Below, piece after piece: positions 23,581 to 34,311 of a DNA stretch of 64,000 nucleotides. The DNA comes from Homarus americanus (lineage: Eukaryota; Arthropoda; Malacostraca; Decapoda; Nephropidae): positions 15,085,647 through 15,149,646 of the forward strand of contig NW_024737042.1 in NCBI RefSeq assembly GCF_018991925.1. Direction: 5' to 3'. Under the pieces are notes generated by a model. The model saw nothing but the letters and a program-made list of their open reading frames with translations. It was not told where the DNA came from and did no database searches. A program made the position numbers and the translations under genes. Within the stretch, counting starts at the first letter, position 1; each line of letters opens with the position of its first letter.

Positions 23581-24304
23581 TGTTACGACCGTGTCCTATT
23601 TTTCTATTATTTTTTATATAACCTGCTTCCATGTTCCATATTATTCCTGTAATGATGTGTTGTATTTACTATTATATAATCTAGTCACCTTAACCCTGTG
23701 CTGTTAAGGTTTTAACTGTTATTCTTTGTTCTCTAACAACCATCTGCATCGTTAAACGACCCACCGGCGGGTTGCGTGGCTGGAACCGACCTTATATATA
23801 GGACCCACCAACTGACGGAGTTAGTTCAGTCCTCCTGTCATACAGTTTACATCCTTTGAGTGACACTCGTCACCTGTTATTTCTACTTAATTTATTTGTG
23901 TTGTTCCTGTCGCCACCATTGTGGTATATCTATGTGAGTACCTATTTATGTCTCTATTTGTGTCCATCAGTATTTGCTTGGTTATTTAAGTTATTCAGTG
24001 TTCTTTCACGTTAGCTAATTTCAGTGATAGTTTTTATATGTTTATGCAGTGTTAACGTAATCCAATGCTTTATTATTATTCTTTTGATGTTTCGATGTTT
24101 AGTATCATTTGTGTCTAAAAGTTTCGATGGTGAATCAATTTGTTGTGACAGCCTACGAGGCTCTTTATTGTGTTAATATTTAATTAATTATAAATTCTTA
24201 AAGGTTTACTTTATTAATTTGTATTCACTTTTAATTTACTTCACTTTTTTTGTTTGGTTACGCCTAGAACCTGAATATTTAAGTAAATTAAGTGACGGCG
24301 TAAC
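23581..24304 (+). mobile_element. 3' LTR of a Gypsy-like retrotransposon (element 5'-truncated)
   Basis: The 724-bp unit begins TGTTACGACC and ends GGCGTAACA, so its ends are short inverted repeats (TGTTACG/CGTAACA) in the TG...CA style. A polypurine tract directly precedes it, which marks it as the right-hand LTR and not a solo LTR. A TATATATA box lies at 23793-23801, and an arthropod initiator-like TCAGT at 23826-23830 lies about 30 bp downstream. No second LTR and no gag or pol sequence is visible in the window, and the flanking pentamers GGAAG and GTTTT do not match. The rest of the element has been lost or displaced. The Gypsy assignment rests only on end and PPT style. Confidence 0.75.
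23793..23830 (+). promoter_or_regulatory. LTR core promoter: TATA box and initiator
   Basis: TATATATA at 23793-23801 followed about 30 bp later by TCAGT. Position and spacing fit RNA polymerase II initiation inside an LTR. Activity is not shown by sequence. Confidence 0.5.
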
Positions 24305-25534
24305 AGTTTTGTATATATAGGTTGGCACGTGTATAATTATCTCGGTATTTACAACCTCCTGAGACAATGGTTCGTTTGCTACCATATAACTAGCTCAAAA
24401 CATACTGCTTCAGATGTTTTAAGTCTGTAAGTGGGAGAGAGAGAGAGAGGTGGTAGTGATTCTTACCTGTTCTTCAGTATAGCCTCAGGCATGTAGACCG
24501 AGCCCCTCTCTCTCTCCCTCTCTCTCTCTCTCTTAACGTCACATTCCACCAACACCATGACACAGTGTAAGTTTATATATACAGATCTCGCGTATCACAG
24601 AGACAAGTTGAGATAGGACAGGTGTAACATTTCCCGCTATTTACTGTACTCTGGATGCCTGGGCAACAGGTTGAGTCTTTACGAGCGGCGGCCTCTTAGG
24701 TCACACTTTACCACCTCGGCAAAACACAACACACACACACACTTACGAATGTTTATACCGTACATAAGCACCACTGAACGTGAAAAAAAAAACCTAGTTG
24801 AACGTTGGTCTGGTTGTGCCGTCCTTAACTGTGTCGTTCTTGGGTGGGAGGAGGGACAGGGGTAGGGTTGAGGGAAAGGGTAACGTCAGGCGCTGTTGAT
24901 TTCGGTCGAGCTGGCAAAAGTTTTAATGGAGCGATCATAAAGAGGCAGAGTATAGTTTGGGGGTTGATGTGCCGCTGTGAATGTGACCAATATCATATCC
25001 GAAGCGATCAAACGGCGGGGTTGGTAGTCTCTCGGGTGACGTTCGAGCCACACTAAATGTTTATATTCACACAACACGGGAGCTTGGCAATACACGCCTG
25101 GCTGTAAGCTCTATATACGTTAGTGGTGAGGGTAATGAGGTGCAGCCATGGCCTAGTGTTTATGTTTACGTGGTGTCGTGGTCGCTTATGTCTCCTCCCC
25201 ACCTACGGTCACCACACACACACACACCACAGCCTTTGTTTACATCGAATACAACGCCATCTGTTGCTCCATAACGACAACATTGGCGGGGAATTATACG
25301 AGGGTGGATTACTGTATGAGCCGTAACTAGGGTGCAGAGGGTTGTTGTGTGGGACCTGTTGGTTGTGTCATACCTGGCTGCATGTGAGGGTCATCTGGTG
25401 GTGGGATGAGGCAACATTGTCCTGATCATCATACGTGGTTTGTATTAATGTTTGAGCGAGTCATTTGTTGTGGGTGTATTATGAGGTCAACTTTTTGGTG
25501 TCTGAATTGACGTTCTCTTGTGACCTTATGTTGC

Positions 25535-25538
<4 letters not shown>
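24305..25538. other. Unique sequence, no gene recognised
   Basis: Short GA and TC runs near 24434 and 24508. Frames of 60-70 codons (for example 24671-24865) have no recognisable domain. A CA run is present at 25211-25227. Confidence 0.45.

Positions 25539-25570
<32 letters not shown>
25539..25570. repeat. (GA)n microsatellite
   Basis: About 15 GA units. Confidence 0.95.
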
Positions 25571-25572
<2 letters not shown>

Positions 25573-25647
25573 ATCTGCAGTTCACTATTGAAACATTATT
25601 GGTAGTGCAACCTACATTGAGCCACACCCTTTACTCTGTATTCCATC

Positions 25648-25800
25648 ACACACACACACACACACACACACACTCCACCACTCCAACACACTTCACCACT
25701 CCAACACACTCCACCACTGCAACACACTCCACCATTCCAACGCACTCCACCACTGCAACACACTCCACCACTCCAACGCACTCCAACACACACTCCATCA
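25648..25800. repeat. (CA)n grading into a CACTCCAACA minisatellite
   Basis: CA run at 25648-25674, then about six imperfect units of CACTCCACCACTCCAACA type. The minisatellite unit shares CACA with the run and probably grew from it. Confidence 0.9.
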
Positions 25801-25881
25801 ACGCTGGTGCTTTACCATTATGCTGTGAATTAATTGCCCATTTAACCCCATCAACATACAAAACCAAATGCAGCCTCCCAG

Positions 25882-25883
<2 letters not shown>

Positions 25884-25933
<50 letters not shown>

Positions 25934-26310
25934 TCCTTCACTTCCACATTTTCTTCGCTCTATATACATCATCGACCTCCATGTGTGTGTGTGTGTACAG
26001 TATCATATGACGTAACAGACAAAGACAGAAAGGCAGAGAGATAAACACACAGATAAAGGAGAAAGGTGAAAGGGATAAAGGAGAGACGTAAAGAGATAAC
26101 GGAATAAATTCGAGAAAATCCGTAGATATGGGGAAAATCTTCGCCACCTTCTCTATCATCCTTTATCTCTCTCTCTCACTCTCTCACTTTTCTCTTTCTT
26201 TTTTCTCCTGTCTGCCTATCTGTCTATGACTCTCTTTGTCTCTCTCTCTCTCTCCCGTTTGCTTCTCTCTGTCTGTGCCTGCCCCTCTCTCTCTCTCTCT
26301 CTCTCGTGTG
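25884..26310. repeat. TC runs and GA/GACA-rich sequence
   Basis: TC run at 25884-25929, a short GT run at 25983-25996, purine-rich GACA-type sequence to 26105, then TC-rich sequence to 26310. Confidence 0.85.
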
Positions 26311-26439
26311 TGTTGACGCTGTTAGTGTACACTGATCTAATAAGGGTTATATCATTGTTGCAGTTCCCGTCACACATCTGCTCAAGACCCGACCATCACC
26401 TCAGGGAGCGACCATAGGCGGTGACCTGCATAATGGTGG

Positions 26440-27268
26440 GTGCTTCTCTACCTCCCTCCTTCTCTACCTCCCTCCTTCTCTACCTCCCTCCTCCCTCCCT
26501 CCTCTTTCTCCTCCACATTCTCTACCACCACCTTGATCACTACTTCTTCCTCTTCCTCAAATACAACCTCCACCTTTGTCACCTTCCTCCTCTTCGTCCT
26601 CTTCTTCCCCCACTTTCTCCTCCTCCTCCTCCTCCTGCATCACCAATTCGTCCCCCTCCTCCTCCCTCCTCCCCTCCTCCATCACCTCCACATCGTCCTT
26701 CTTCCTCCCCCCTCCTCCCTCCTCCCTGCATCACCACCTCGTCCTCCTCCTCCTCCTCCTCCTCTCTACTTCTCCTCTTCCTCCTCCATCACCACATCGT
26801 CCTTCCTCCTCCCTCCCTCCTCCTCCCCCTGCATCACCACCTCCTCCCTCCTCCTCCTTCTCCTCCTCCTCCTCCCTCCTCCATCACCTTCCACATCGTC
26901 TTCCTCCTCCTTCTCCTTCTCCTCCATCACCACATCGTCCTCCTCCTCCTCCTCCTCCTCCTCCTACTTCTCCTCCCTCCTCCTCCATCACCACATCGTC
27001 CTCCTCCTCCCTCCTCCTCCATCACCACATCGTCCTCCTCCTCCTCCTCCTCCTCCTCCTCCATCACCACATCGTCCTTCTCCTCCTCCTCTTCCTCCTG
27101 CATCACCACATCGTCCTTCTCCTCCTCCTCCTCCTCCTGCATCACCACATCGTCCTCCTCCTCCTCCTCCTCCTCCTCCTCCTCCTCCATCACCACATCG
27201 TCCTTCTACTTCTCCTCTTCCTCCTCCATCACCACATCGTCCTTCTCCTCCTCCTCTTCCTTTTTTAA
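26440..27268. repeat. CCT trinucleotide tract with CATCACCACATCGTC insertions
   Basis: About 830 bp of CCT/CTT triplets. The phrase CATCACCACATCGTCCT recurs about twelve times at irregular spacing, more regularly toward the right end (every 45-60 bp). Nearly all three plus frames are open for 230-297 codons (Ser, Pro, Leu, His) because the tract lacks purine-rich stops. This is not coding evidence. The complementary purine-rich strand resembles 30308-30838 in composition. Confidence 0.93.
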
Positions 27269-27550
27269 TTATTTACCTACGTTAATACTTATTTTTTACC
27301 TACTTGCTTACTAACTTAAGCTTCCAGGTAAACGTTAAGCTGCCAGCAGAATCAAGCTTGTTTTATCACCACTATCACCACTGATGCATTATAACACAAA
27401 GGTGACTATGAATTAATTGGGAGATAGATAGGTAGATAACATCCCTCAGGTGTGTAGAACATCCATCAGTTAGGTCAGGTTAAGATGTGTTCTGTTTTTT
27501 GTTTTAACGAAGACTAAATTACTGTGTAGGAAGAGTCTGCTGGTGGCCGT
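27269..27550. other. Unique sequence
   Basis: No gene or repeat seen. Confidence 0.5.
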
Positions 27551-27732
27551 GGCATTGTCTGTGACTCTCGGGTCGAGGCAGATGGTCAAGTAGTGGTCGT
27601 AGTGTTATCTGCCATCCTTGGGTCGTGGCAGATGGTCAAGTAGTGGTCGTAGTGTTGTCTGCCATCCTTGGGTCGTGGCAGATGGTCAAGTAGTGGTCGT
27701 AGTGTTATCTGCCATCCTCGGGTCGTGGCAGA
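27551..27732. repeat. 50-bp minisatellite, about 3.6 units
   Basis: AGTGTTATCTGCCATCCTTG begins units at 27601, 27651 and 27701, exactly 50 bp apart. A more diverged unit precedes them. Confidence 0.93.
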
Positions 27733-27885
27733 GGTGCGGTCGTGTGAGCTAGGCCACCACCTGTACCGCGATATATTGTCTAAGTTGACTCCTGCAACAG
27801 CGCCATCCCGGTCACGTTCCCAAGATTTACTCTAACTTTTGCACCACATATATATCTTCATGCCTCGCTCTACCGATTTGAAACG

Positions 27886-28147
27886 ACATACACACCTGTA
27901 CCTGCACTTGAGACATACACACCTGTACTTGCACTTTAGACATACACACCTGTACCTGCACTTTAGACATACACACCTGTACCTGCACTTTAGACATACA
28001 CACCTGTACCTGCACTTTAGACATACACACCTGTACCTGCACTTTAGATATACACACCTGTACCTGCACTTTAGACATACGCACCCGTACCTGCACTTAA
28101 AACAAACACACCTGTACCTGCACTTTAGACATACACACCTGCACATA
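27886..28147. repeat. 27-bp minisatellite, about ten units, CACCTG core
   Basis: Unit ACATACACACCTGTACCTGC plus ACTTTAG. The 27-bp period is strict across the middle units. Each unit holds CACCTG, an E-box hexamer, and GTACCTGC. Since 27 is a multiple of three, both strands stay open (up to 122 codons) without being genes. Weaker CACCTGTACCTG sequence recurs at 49380-49510 and 54490-54530. Confidence 0.93.
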
Positions 28148-29036
28148 CCTACACCTGTACTCCATACCTACACCTGCACTGTATATTCCGGAATATTAAC
28201 TCCCTGAAGCCTTTAATGATAGTTCCAACAACATAAATAATATTACACCTCTACCTGTCTATATAAACTCATTAAGGTAATAAAGCTGTACAGTAATGTC
28301 TGCTTGTACTGACATTAGAGAGACAGGTGTGTTTATGAAGAAAACAAAACAAACAATGTGGAAAGTTTCAATTCACTCGTTGTTTCACTTCATGTTCAGA
28401 GTTTTAGAGTAAATAAGTTATTGTTTGAGCTAGTGACCTCTCCCTCCCCCTCCCCTCTGCCATCCCTCATGACTCACTGACCCGACGACCCCCTACCAAT
28501 CCATCCTTTCCCTCTACTCCCCACCCTCTCCCCAAACTCACCTCTTTCCCCACCTCCCCCATCCACCTGTCCTCCTCCCCTACCTTTCCCCTTACCCCCC
28601 ATCCTTCATGACCTACCGATCCCCCCCTCACCCCCCTGCCCGACCCGACCCACGATTCATATTTAATTGGGAACAGAATAAGGTTGAATTAGACCATTTA
28701 ATTGGAAACACAATAAGGCTGACCGGTCGTATGTGCCTCTGTAATAAAAGCCCCACCCTGTACTAAATGCCATTCCCATTGACGTTACATAATATCTTTT
28801 AGTGAGTCATTATAAAAAAATATTGTAACATAGATGGTCAGGTGATAAGAATGATAACAATATCGGTTATTATAAACAATAACAACAGCAACAGCACTGA
28901 TTGATGTTGTTGATAAATAAATATAGTAACAATTGTAATTATTAGACAAAAACAATAGTGATTATTGTCAAACAAAAGCGACACTGATAATGAAAATTAC
29001 GTATATTATAATGATAAAATAAAACTAATGCAAATG

Positions 29037-29044
<8 letters not shown>
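28148..29044. other. Unique sequence with a C-rich pyrimidine stretch
   Basis: C/T-rich from 28439 to 28640 with two imperfect copies of CATCC(C/T)TCATGAC. The rest is AT-rich. No gene seen. Confidence 0.5.

Positions 29045-29070
<26 letters not shown>
29045..29070. repeat. (AAT)n microsatellite
   Basis: About nine AAT units. Confidence 0.93.
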
Positions 29071-29074
<4 letters not shown>

Positions 29075-29264
29075 GTTGACGAAGAAAAATCTTTAATCAG
29101 TCATCCCAGGTCACCGTAGGTCAGCCAAAACCAATACTGCAGGAGATTGGTTGACCTACAGGAGACCTTAATGTACCACAGAGCCACACAAGTGATGTCC
29201 TGCCGCTTAAGGCTTCCTGGAATGCTGTCTCAAGCAGCCGCCTCCACTGTGTTTAGTGGTTGTG

Positions 29265-29534
29265 GGCGTGTGTGCTGGATAGGAGTGGTGGGCGTGTGTG
29301 GGTGGTGGGTTTTGTTTGCCCGGGAGTAGGGGTGGAGTTCAATGGAGTGTGGGTATGGGATTGGTGGGCCTGTGGAGTGGCGGTTGTGTTTGCAGGGGGT
29401 GGGGGTGTGGGTGTTGAGTAGGGGTGGTAGTGTGTGGAGGAGTGGGATGTGTGTGTGTGTTTATGTGGGGCGTGTGTGTGTGTGGGCGTGTGTGTGTGTG
29501 TAAGGAGGGCAGAAGGTGTGTGGGAATGTGTAAA

Positions 29535-29565
<31 letters not shown>

Positions 29566-29610
29566 ATGTGGGCGTGTGTGTGTGTAGGAGGAGCTTGAAA
29601 GGTAAAGGGA

Positions 29611-29645
<35 letters not shown>

Positions 29646-29705
29646 CGTGTGTGTGTGTAGGAGGGCGAAGGGTGAATAATGGAATGTGTGTGTGTGTGTG
29701 TGTGG
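29265..29705. repeat. GT-rich compound microsatellite with GTGGGCGTGTG blocks
   Basis: GT runs at 29447-29505, 29536-29583, 29612-29660 and 29684-29704 are separated by GGGCG and AGGAGG. The phrase GTGTGGGCGTGTGTGTGTG with a following TAGGAGGGC recurs about three times, with a loose period near 75-80 bp. Minus frames of up to 195 codons (His/Thr/Pro-rich) are artefacts. Confidence 0.9.
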
Positions 29706-29774
29706 GAAACAGATGTATATGGGATGAGCAAAGAGGAACGGAAAGAAGAAAGGAGAAAATGGAAGGAGGGGTGA

Positions 29775-29806
<32 letters not shown>

Positions 29807-30307
29807 GAATGGGAGAGGGGAGAAGGAAAATGAAATGCAAAAAATGTAATAAATAAAGGGTGCAGCAACATGGAAAAGGGAGGGTGGGAGGTCATAACAG
29901 AGAAAGGGGGAAGAGGGAGAGAATGTCTAGGATGAGGGAAAGAAGAAGAAGAGGGAAGAAAAAAAATAGAGCCAGAAAACTTAGAATAAAATGGAAGAGA
30001 GGGAGAGAGAGAGAGAAAGTTGAGATAAAACAGAGAAATTGAGAGAAAAGTCACAGGGGAAAGTTGGGGGAGAGAAAGGATGGAGTGAGAAAATAGAAAG
30101 AATGAAAATGAGACGAACTGAGAGAAAGTAAAAAGAAGAAATGAAATTATTTGGGGATAAGAATTCAGCTAAGAGAGAGAGAGAGAGAGAGAGAGTTGAG
30201 AAGTAAGGAAGGACGCAAGAGAAAGGAATTAACGGATAAGCGAGAATTTAAAGTTCACTGATAAACAGGAAGAAAGATAACTAAGATAACCGATCCAAAG
30301 ATATGGG
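29706..30307. repeat. Purine-rich sequence with GA runs
   Basis: G and A dominate the plus strand, with GA runs at 29777-29801 and 30172-30195. No gene seen. Confidence 0.75.
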
Positions 30308-30838
30308 TGAAAGAAGGAGGCAGAGGAAGAAGAAGAGGAGGAAGAAGAGGAGGAAGAGGAAGAAGAGGAGGAGGAAGAAGAGGAGGAGGAAGAAGAGGAG
30401 GAGGCAGAGGAAGAAGAGGAGGAGGCAGAGGAAGGAGGAGGAGCAGGAAAGAAGAGGAGGCTGAAAAGGGAGGAGGCAGAGGAAGAGAGGAGGAAGAAGG
30501 AGGAGGAAAGAGGAAGAAAGAGAAGAGAAGAGAAGAAAGAAGAGGAGGAGGCAGAGGAAGAAGAGAAGGAGGAAGAAGAGGAGGAGGCAGAGGAAGAAGA
30601 GGAGGAGGCAGAGGAAGAAGAGGAGGAGGCAGAGGAAGAAGAGAAGGAGGCAGAGGAAGAAGAGGAGGAGGAGGAAGCAGAGTAAAAAGAGAAGGAGGAG
30701 GAAGAGAAGGAAGATGAGGAGGCAGAGAAGGAAGAGAAGACAGGGAGAAGAGGAGGAGGAGGAGGAGAAAGAGAAGGAAGATGAAAAGGAAGAGGGGGAG
30801 GAGGCAGAAGAGGGAGAGTAGGAGGAGGAAGAGGTCCA
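30308..30838. repeat. GAG/GAA purine tract, about 530 bp
   Basis: The plus strand is almost pure purine, with the phrase GAGGAGGCAGAGGAAGAAGA repeated many times at 18-30 bp spacing. Minus-strand and plus-strand frames of 206 and 136 codons reflect triplet composition only. Long mirror-like purine tracts of this kind can form triplex DNA. Confidence 0.93.
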
Positions 30839-31275
30839 TAAACATGAAGAAATAAAATAAATTAGTAGAAAGCAAAACGGGTGATAAAACAGAGAAACGA
30901 AAATTTAAGAGAAAAGGAAATAAATCGGACTAAAAGAATAGAATAATTATTACCATCCAATAAATTAGATAAAGGGAGGGTGTGATAAAATAAGAGAAGG
31001 AGAAGAAAATAAGGAGGAGGAAGAAGAAGAATAACACCCAATAAATAAAGAAAAGAACTAAGAGAGGAAATTTGGATGTAGAGCGGGAGAAGAAGAAGAA
31101 ATTACCACCATGCAAAATAAAAGAGAATTAACAAAAATGAAGAGAGAATAACGAACAGAGTAATAACGAACGTGGGAATAATGAAAACACCGATAAAAGA
31201 CGAATAATATAATTTACATCAGATGAATGGGGAAACACGCTGATAAATGAGAGGAATATAAGGAAAACAGGCGAT
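30839..31275. other. A-rich purine-rich unique sequence
   Basis: Poor in C and T on the plus strand, with no period and no gene seen. Confidence 0.5.
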
Positions 31276-31805
31276 AATACGAATCGTACTCAAGAGGTTT
31301 AGTCATCGTACTCAAGAGTTAAAGTCAACGTACTCAAGAGGTTTAGTCATCGTACTCAAGAGGTAAAGTCATTGTACTCAAGAGGTTTAGTCAACGTACT
31401 CAAGAGGTTTAGTCAACGTACTCAAGAGGTTTAGTCAACGTACTCAAGAGGTTTAAGCCATCGTACTCAAGAGGTTTAGTCATCGTACTCAAGAGTAAAG
31501 TCATTGTACTCAAGAGGTTTAGTCATCGTACTCAAGAGGTAAAGTCAACGTACTCAAGAGGTTTAAGCCATCGTACTCAAGAGGTTTAAGCCATCGTACT
31601 CAAGAGGTTTAGTCATCGTACTCAAGAGGTAAAGTCAACGTACTCAAGAGGTTTAAGCCATCGTACTCAAGAGGTAAAGTCAACGTACCCAAGAGGTAAA
31701 GTCATTGTACTCAAGAGGTTTAAGCCATCGTACTCAAGAGGTAAAGTCAACGTACCCAAGAGGTAAAGTCATTGTACTCAAGAGGTTTAAGCCATCGCAC
31801 TCAAG
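31276..31805. repeat. 22/23-bp minisatellite, unit CGTACTCAAGAGGTTTAGTC
   Basis: About 24 units. Variants are GGTTTAGTCAT, GGTTTAAGCCAT and GGTAAAGTCAA, each in several copies in mixed order. The core TACTCAAG(A)GG and the following TTTA resemble the 21-bp array at 57210-57815. Confidence 0.95.
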
Positions 31806-32381
31806 AGATTAATTCGATTTCCAGTTAACATGAAAACGATAAATTCAGAGGACAAATATGTTATGAAAAATACGTGACGACTAGAAAGAAAATAATATTA
31901 CTGGTGTTGATTTTTTTTAAATTAAGTTGAGCGAAAACTACTGAAGGCGACGAAGAAAAAAAAATCAATCATCGAGTAAGTAATTTGACAACGTGGAAAA
32001 TACAATAACACGTAACTATATACATTTTTTTATTGGTCTCGAAAATATGTATGATATATATTGTGTTTTATAGTGAATGGGGCGATGAGATGGACGATAG
32101 GCACCTGTGAAGAAGCTAATTACCCGAGTGATTAATATGAATTTGTGTTTGCTTCAGGAAAAGTCTTATAAAAGGTGTGTGTGAGTTTTGTTTGCGTGTT
32201 TTACATTTAAGATGAATGAGTGTAGATGGCAATAATGGTAATAGTGAATCAGTAATTGGAATACGGGGTCACAGATTGGCTATTATTGGATTCTCTATGA
32301 TTTTGACCAATGGCTAAATTTTACTGTACAATATTGAAAGCTTTGTAAAGATATATCGATAATTTTAGACTGTATAGTATT

Positions 32382-32412
<31 letters not shown>

Positions 32413-32948
32413 CTCTTGGACCAAAAATGTGACAAAATCGTAAATATCGACAAAATATTAATAAAAATCATGAAAAGTAATATTATGTGCATGAGATATA
32501 CATATACACTTTATATATATATATGTTTATTATGTTAAGTGACTGTCCTCATCCGTGTCTAATAGAGTGAGAGGGAAGTAATATAGTGGTGAGGAAGGGG
32601 AAGTGTCCTAGTGAGGAAGGGGAGGTCTCCTGGTCTCCTAGTGAGGAAGGGGCGTTCTCCTGGTCTCCTACACCCACGTCACTCATACATCAAGTGTCCG
32701 TCCAGCACAGTTCACATCCATTACCTCAAATTACACGTTATTTGTGCCACATTACATAGAGTTAGGTGAGACTTTCCCTAAATTAAGATGGATCAGTTGG
32801 ACTTTTCCCCTAAATCCACCCATCGACGACACCATATTCTGCCTCCTAATGCGACACATGAAATACATCTCGCGCGCCCATCTTGTTTACCCTCACCCGA
32901 ACTAGACTCAGACAAATCAAACTTCTGGCGACTCCTCATCATCATCTG
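31806..32948. other. AT-rich unique sequence, one GACA run
   Basis: GACA microsatellite at 32381-32412. Near 32590-32660 the phrase AGTGAGGAAGGGG occurs twice, plus a related copy. No gene recognised. The 65-codon minus frame is chance. Confidence 0.5.
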
Positions 32949-33088
32949 TTGTACCACCACACCATGTATCACCACACCATGTATCACCACACCATGTATC
33001 ACCACAGCCTGTATCACCACACCCTGTATCACCACACCATGTATCACCACAGCCTGTATCACTACACCCTGTATCACCACACCCTGAA
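32949..33088. repeat. 15-bp minisatellite, about nine units
   Basis: Unit TGTATCACCACACCA, with AGCC and ACCC variants at the end of the unit. It is flanked on both sides by similar TAAATTAAxxT...GATTTTCCTAAAT-like phrases (32768-32815 and 33090-33150), which suggests a local duplication around the array. Confidence 0.92.
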
Positions 33089-33154
33089 TTCGATAAGGTT
33101 AGACGAGATTTTTCCTAAATTAAATTATATTTGGTGGGATTTTACTTAATGATT

Positions 33155-33157
<3 letters not shown>

Positions 33158-33193
<36 letters not shown>

Positions 33194-33246
33194 GACCAAA
33201 AGGGTGAGGAAATGAAGGAGTGAAGGAGAAATGGGGAAAGGTGAGA

Positions 33247-33291
<45 letters not shown>

Positions 33292-33480
33292 GTTTATACA
33301 CACAGACCAGGCCAGATTGAGACGCACCGCCATAAATTGACTGTCGTATTAAATCACACGAGGACCGATAGTGTCAGGGCGAGACTTTCCCTTATGGATT
33401 ATGAAAACCCCTGGCATGTACCCTGCTGAACACACGCACGCACACACACACTCACTCACACACACACACACACACACACA
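33158..33480. repeat. GA runs and interrupted CA run
   Basis: GA runs at 33158-33191 and 33251-33291 lie about 60 bp apart. A CA-type run with ACGC and ACTC interruptions lies at 33430-33480. Confidence 0.92.
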
Positions 33481-33630
33481 CTAAATTATTACTCAGATAA
33501 ACTTTGATGTTCCTGAGCCCCCGCCCCCCAAAGCAAGCAGAAAAAGACCCATAATTAATTAATACCAAGAAAGGTTACAGTGAGAAAATGAAGCTAATAG
33601 ATATATTTTATTATGTCAGGTCGCAGGATA

Positions 33631-34281
33631 GTGTAGATCAGTGGTTCTCAATTTTTTCTCCAGTTTTACCTCTATTTAAAGTCTGACAGGCCCGAATTAC
33701 CACAACTTAAAATTTTATTCCTTACTTTTTATTCAATAAAGTTTATTATACAAAGCACAAGTTTACAAAATTTATGTACTTACAAATTTTACTCCTTAAT
33801 TCTATTCAATAAAGTTTAATATACAAAACACAATTGTACAAGTCTAGTCTGTCTTATACAAAAATCATTAATAGTGCTACAGTTACAGTGCTGTTATAGA
33901 CTTAGTGAGATGGATGAACTTGTTTTGTCGACACCAGATTTTGGATGCGTGGTTTAGTCTTTGACAGAGCCAGTCTCGTATCTGAGCTTGGAACGAGCCG
34001 GTTTCTAGTCTTGGACTTGATGTGGTACATTGCCGAGAACCCAAGTTCACATATAGGTGGTGGGAAATGGAAGAAGTACGTCGTTAGCCCGAGTCATTAG
34101 AGTTGGGTATCCCACTGCCCTGCTTAAGCCAGAAAGATGCAATATCCTCGACAGTAATGAATGTGCTACGGGTCACGGAGGTTACCCCACCGTGCCAACA
34201 GAAGCATATTACCCCAGCCAAAATGTTGTTTTTACCTTACTCGGAGTAATTACCCCGAGTTTGAGAACCACTGGTGTAGAG
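33631..34281 (-). mobile_element. hAT transposon, Charlie/ZBED type, deleted, with TIRs and TSD
   Basis: The element spans 33639-34273 (635 bp). It starts CAGTGGTTCTCAATTTT and ends TTTGAGAACCACTG, so the termini are perfect inverted repeats over CAGTGGTTCTCAA. This is the terminal style of the hAT Charlie group. The flanking octamers GTGTAGAT (33631-33638) and GTGTAGAG (34274-34281) agree at seven of eight bases, consistent with an 8-bp target duplication. Inside, on the minus strand, lies the C-terminal end of the transposase (33902-34066). The catalytic core is missing. Confidence 0.93.
33902..34066 (-). pseudogene. Charlie/ZBED-type hAT transposase C-terminus, remnant
   Basis: 55 codons open on the minus strand with a stop at 33902-33904. 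They read ICELGFSAMYHIKSKTRNRL, then LALSKTKPRIQ and NLVSTKQVHPSH at the end. The pattern FSAMxxIKSKxRNRL...DLRLALSxxxPRIxxLxxxKQxHPSH-stop is the known C-terminus of Charlie/ZBED/Buster-like hAT transposases. The reading frame of this piece is intact, but nothing upstream is recognisable, so it is a remnant of an internally deleted copy. Confidence 0.92.
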
Positions 34282-34311
34282 GAAGACGATAATAAACTGA
34301 ATTGTGATGTG

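Noticed and set aside
23581..24304. Solo LTR
   Set aside because: A polypurine tract directly upstream would have been lost in LTR-LTR recombination, and the flanking pentamers do not match. A truncated element's 3' LTR is the better reading.
26421..27314. 297-codon Ser/Pro/Leu/His frame
   Set aside because: All three plus frames are open over the same CCT tract. There is no domain and no codon bias beyond the triplet repeat.
31276..31805. CRISPR-like or promoter-operator array
   Set aside because: Contiguous 22-bp units with drift and no unique spacers. It is an ordinary minisatellite.
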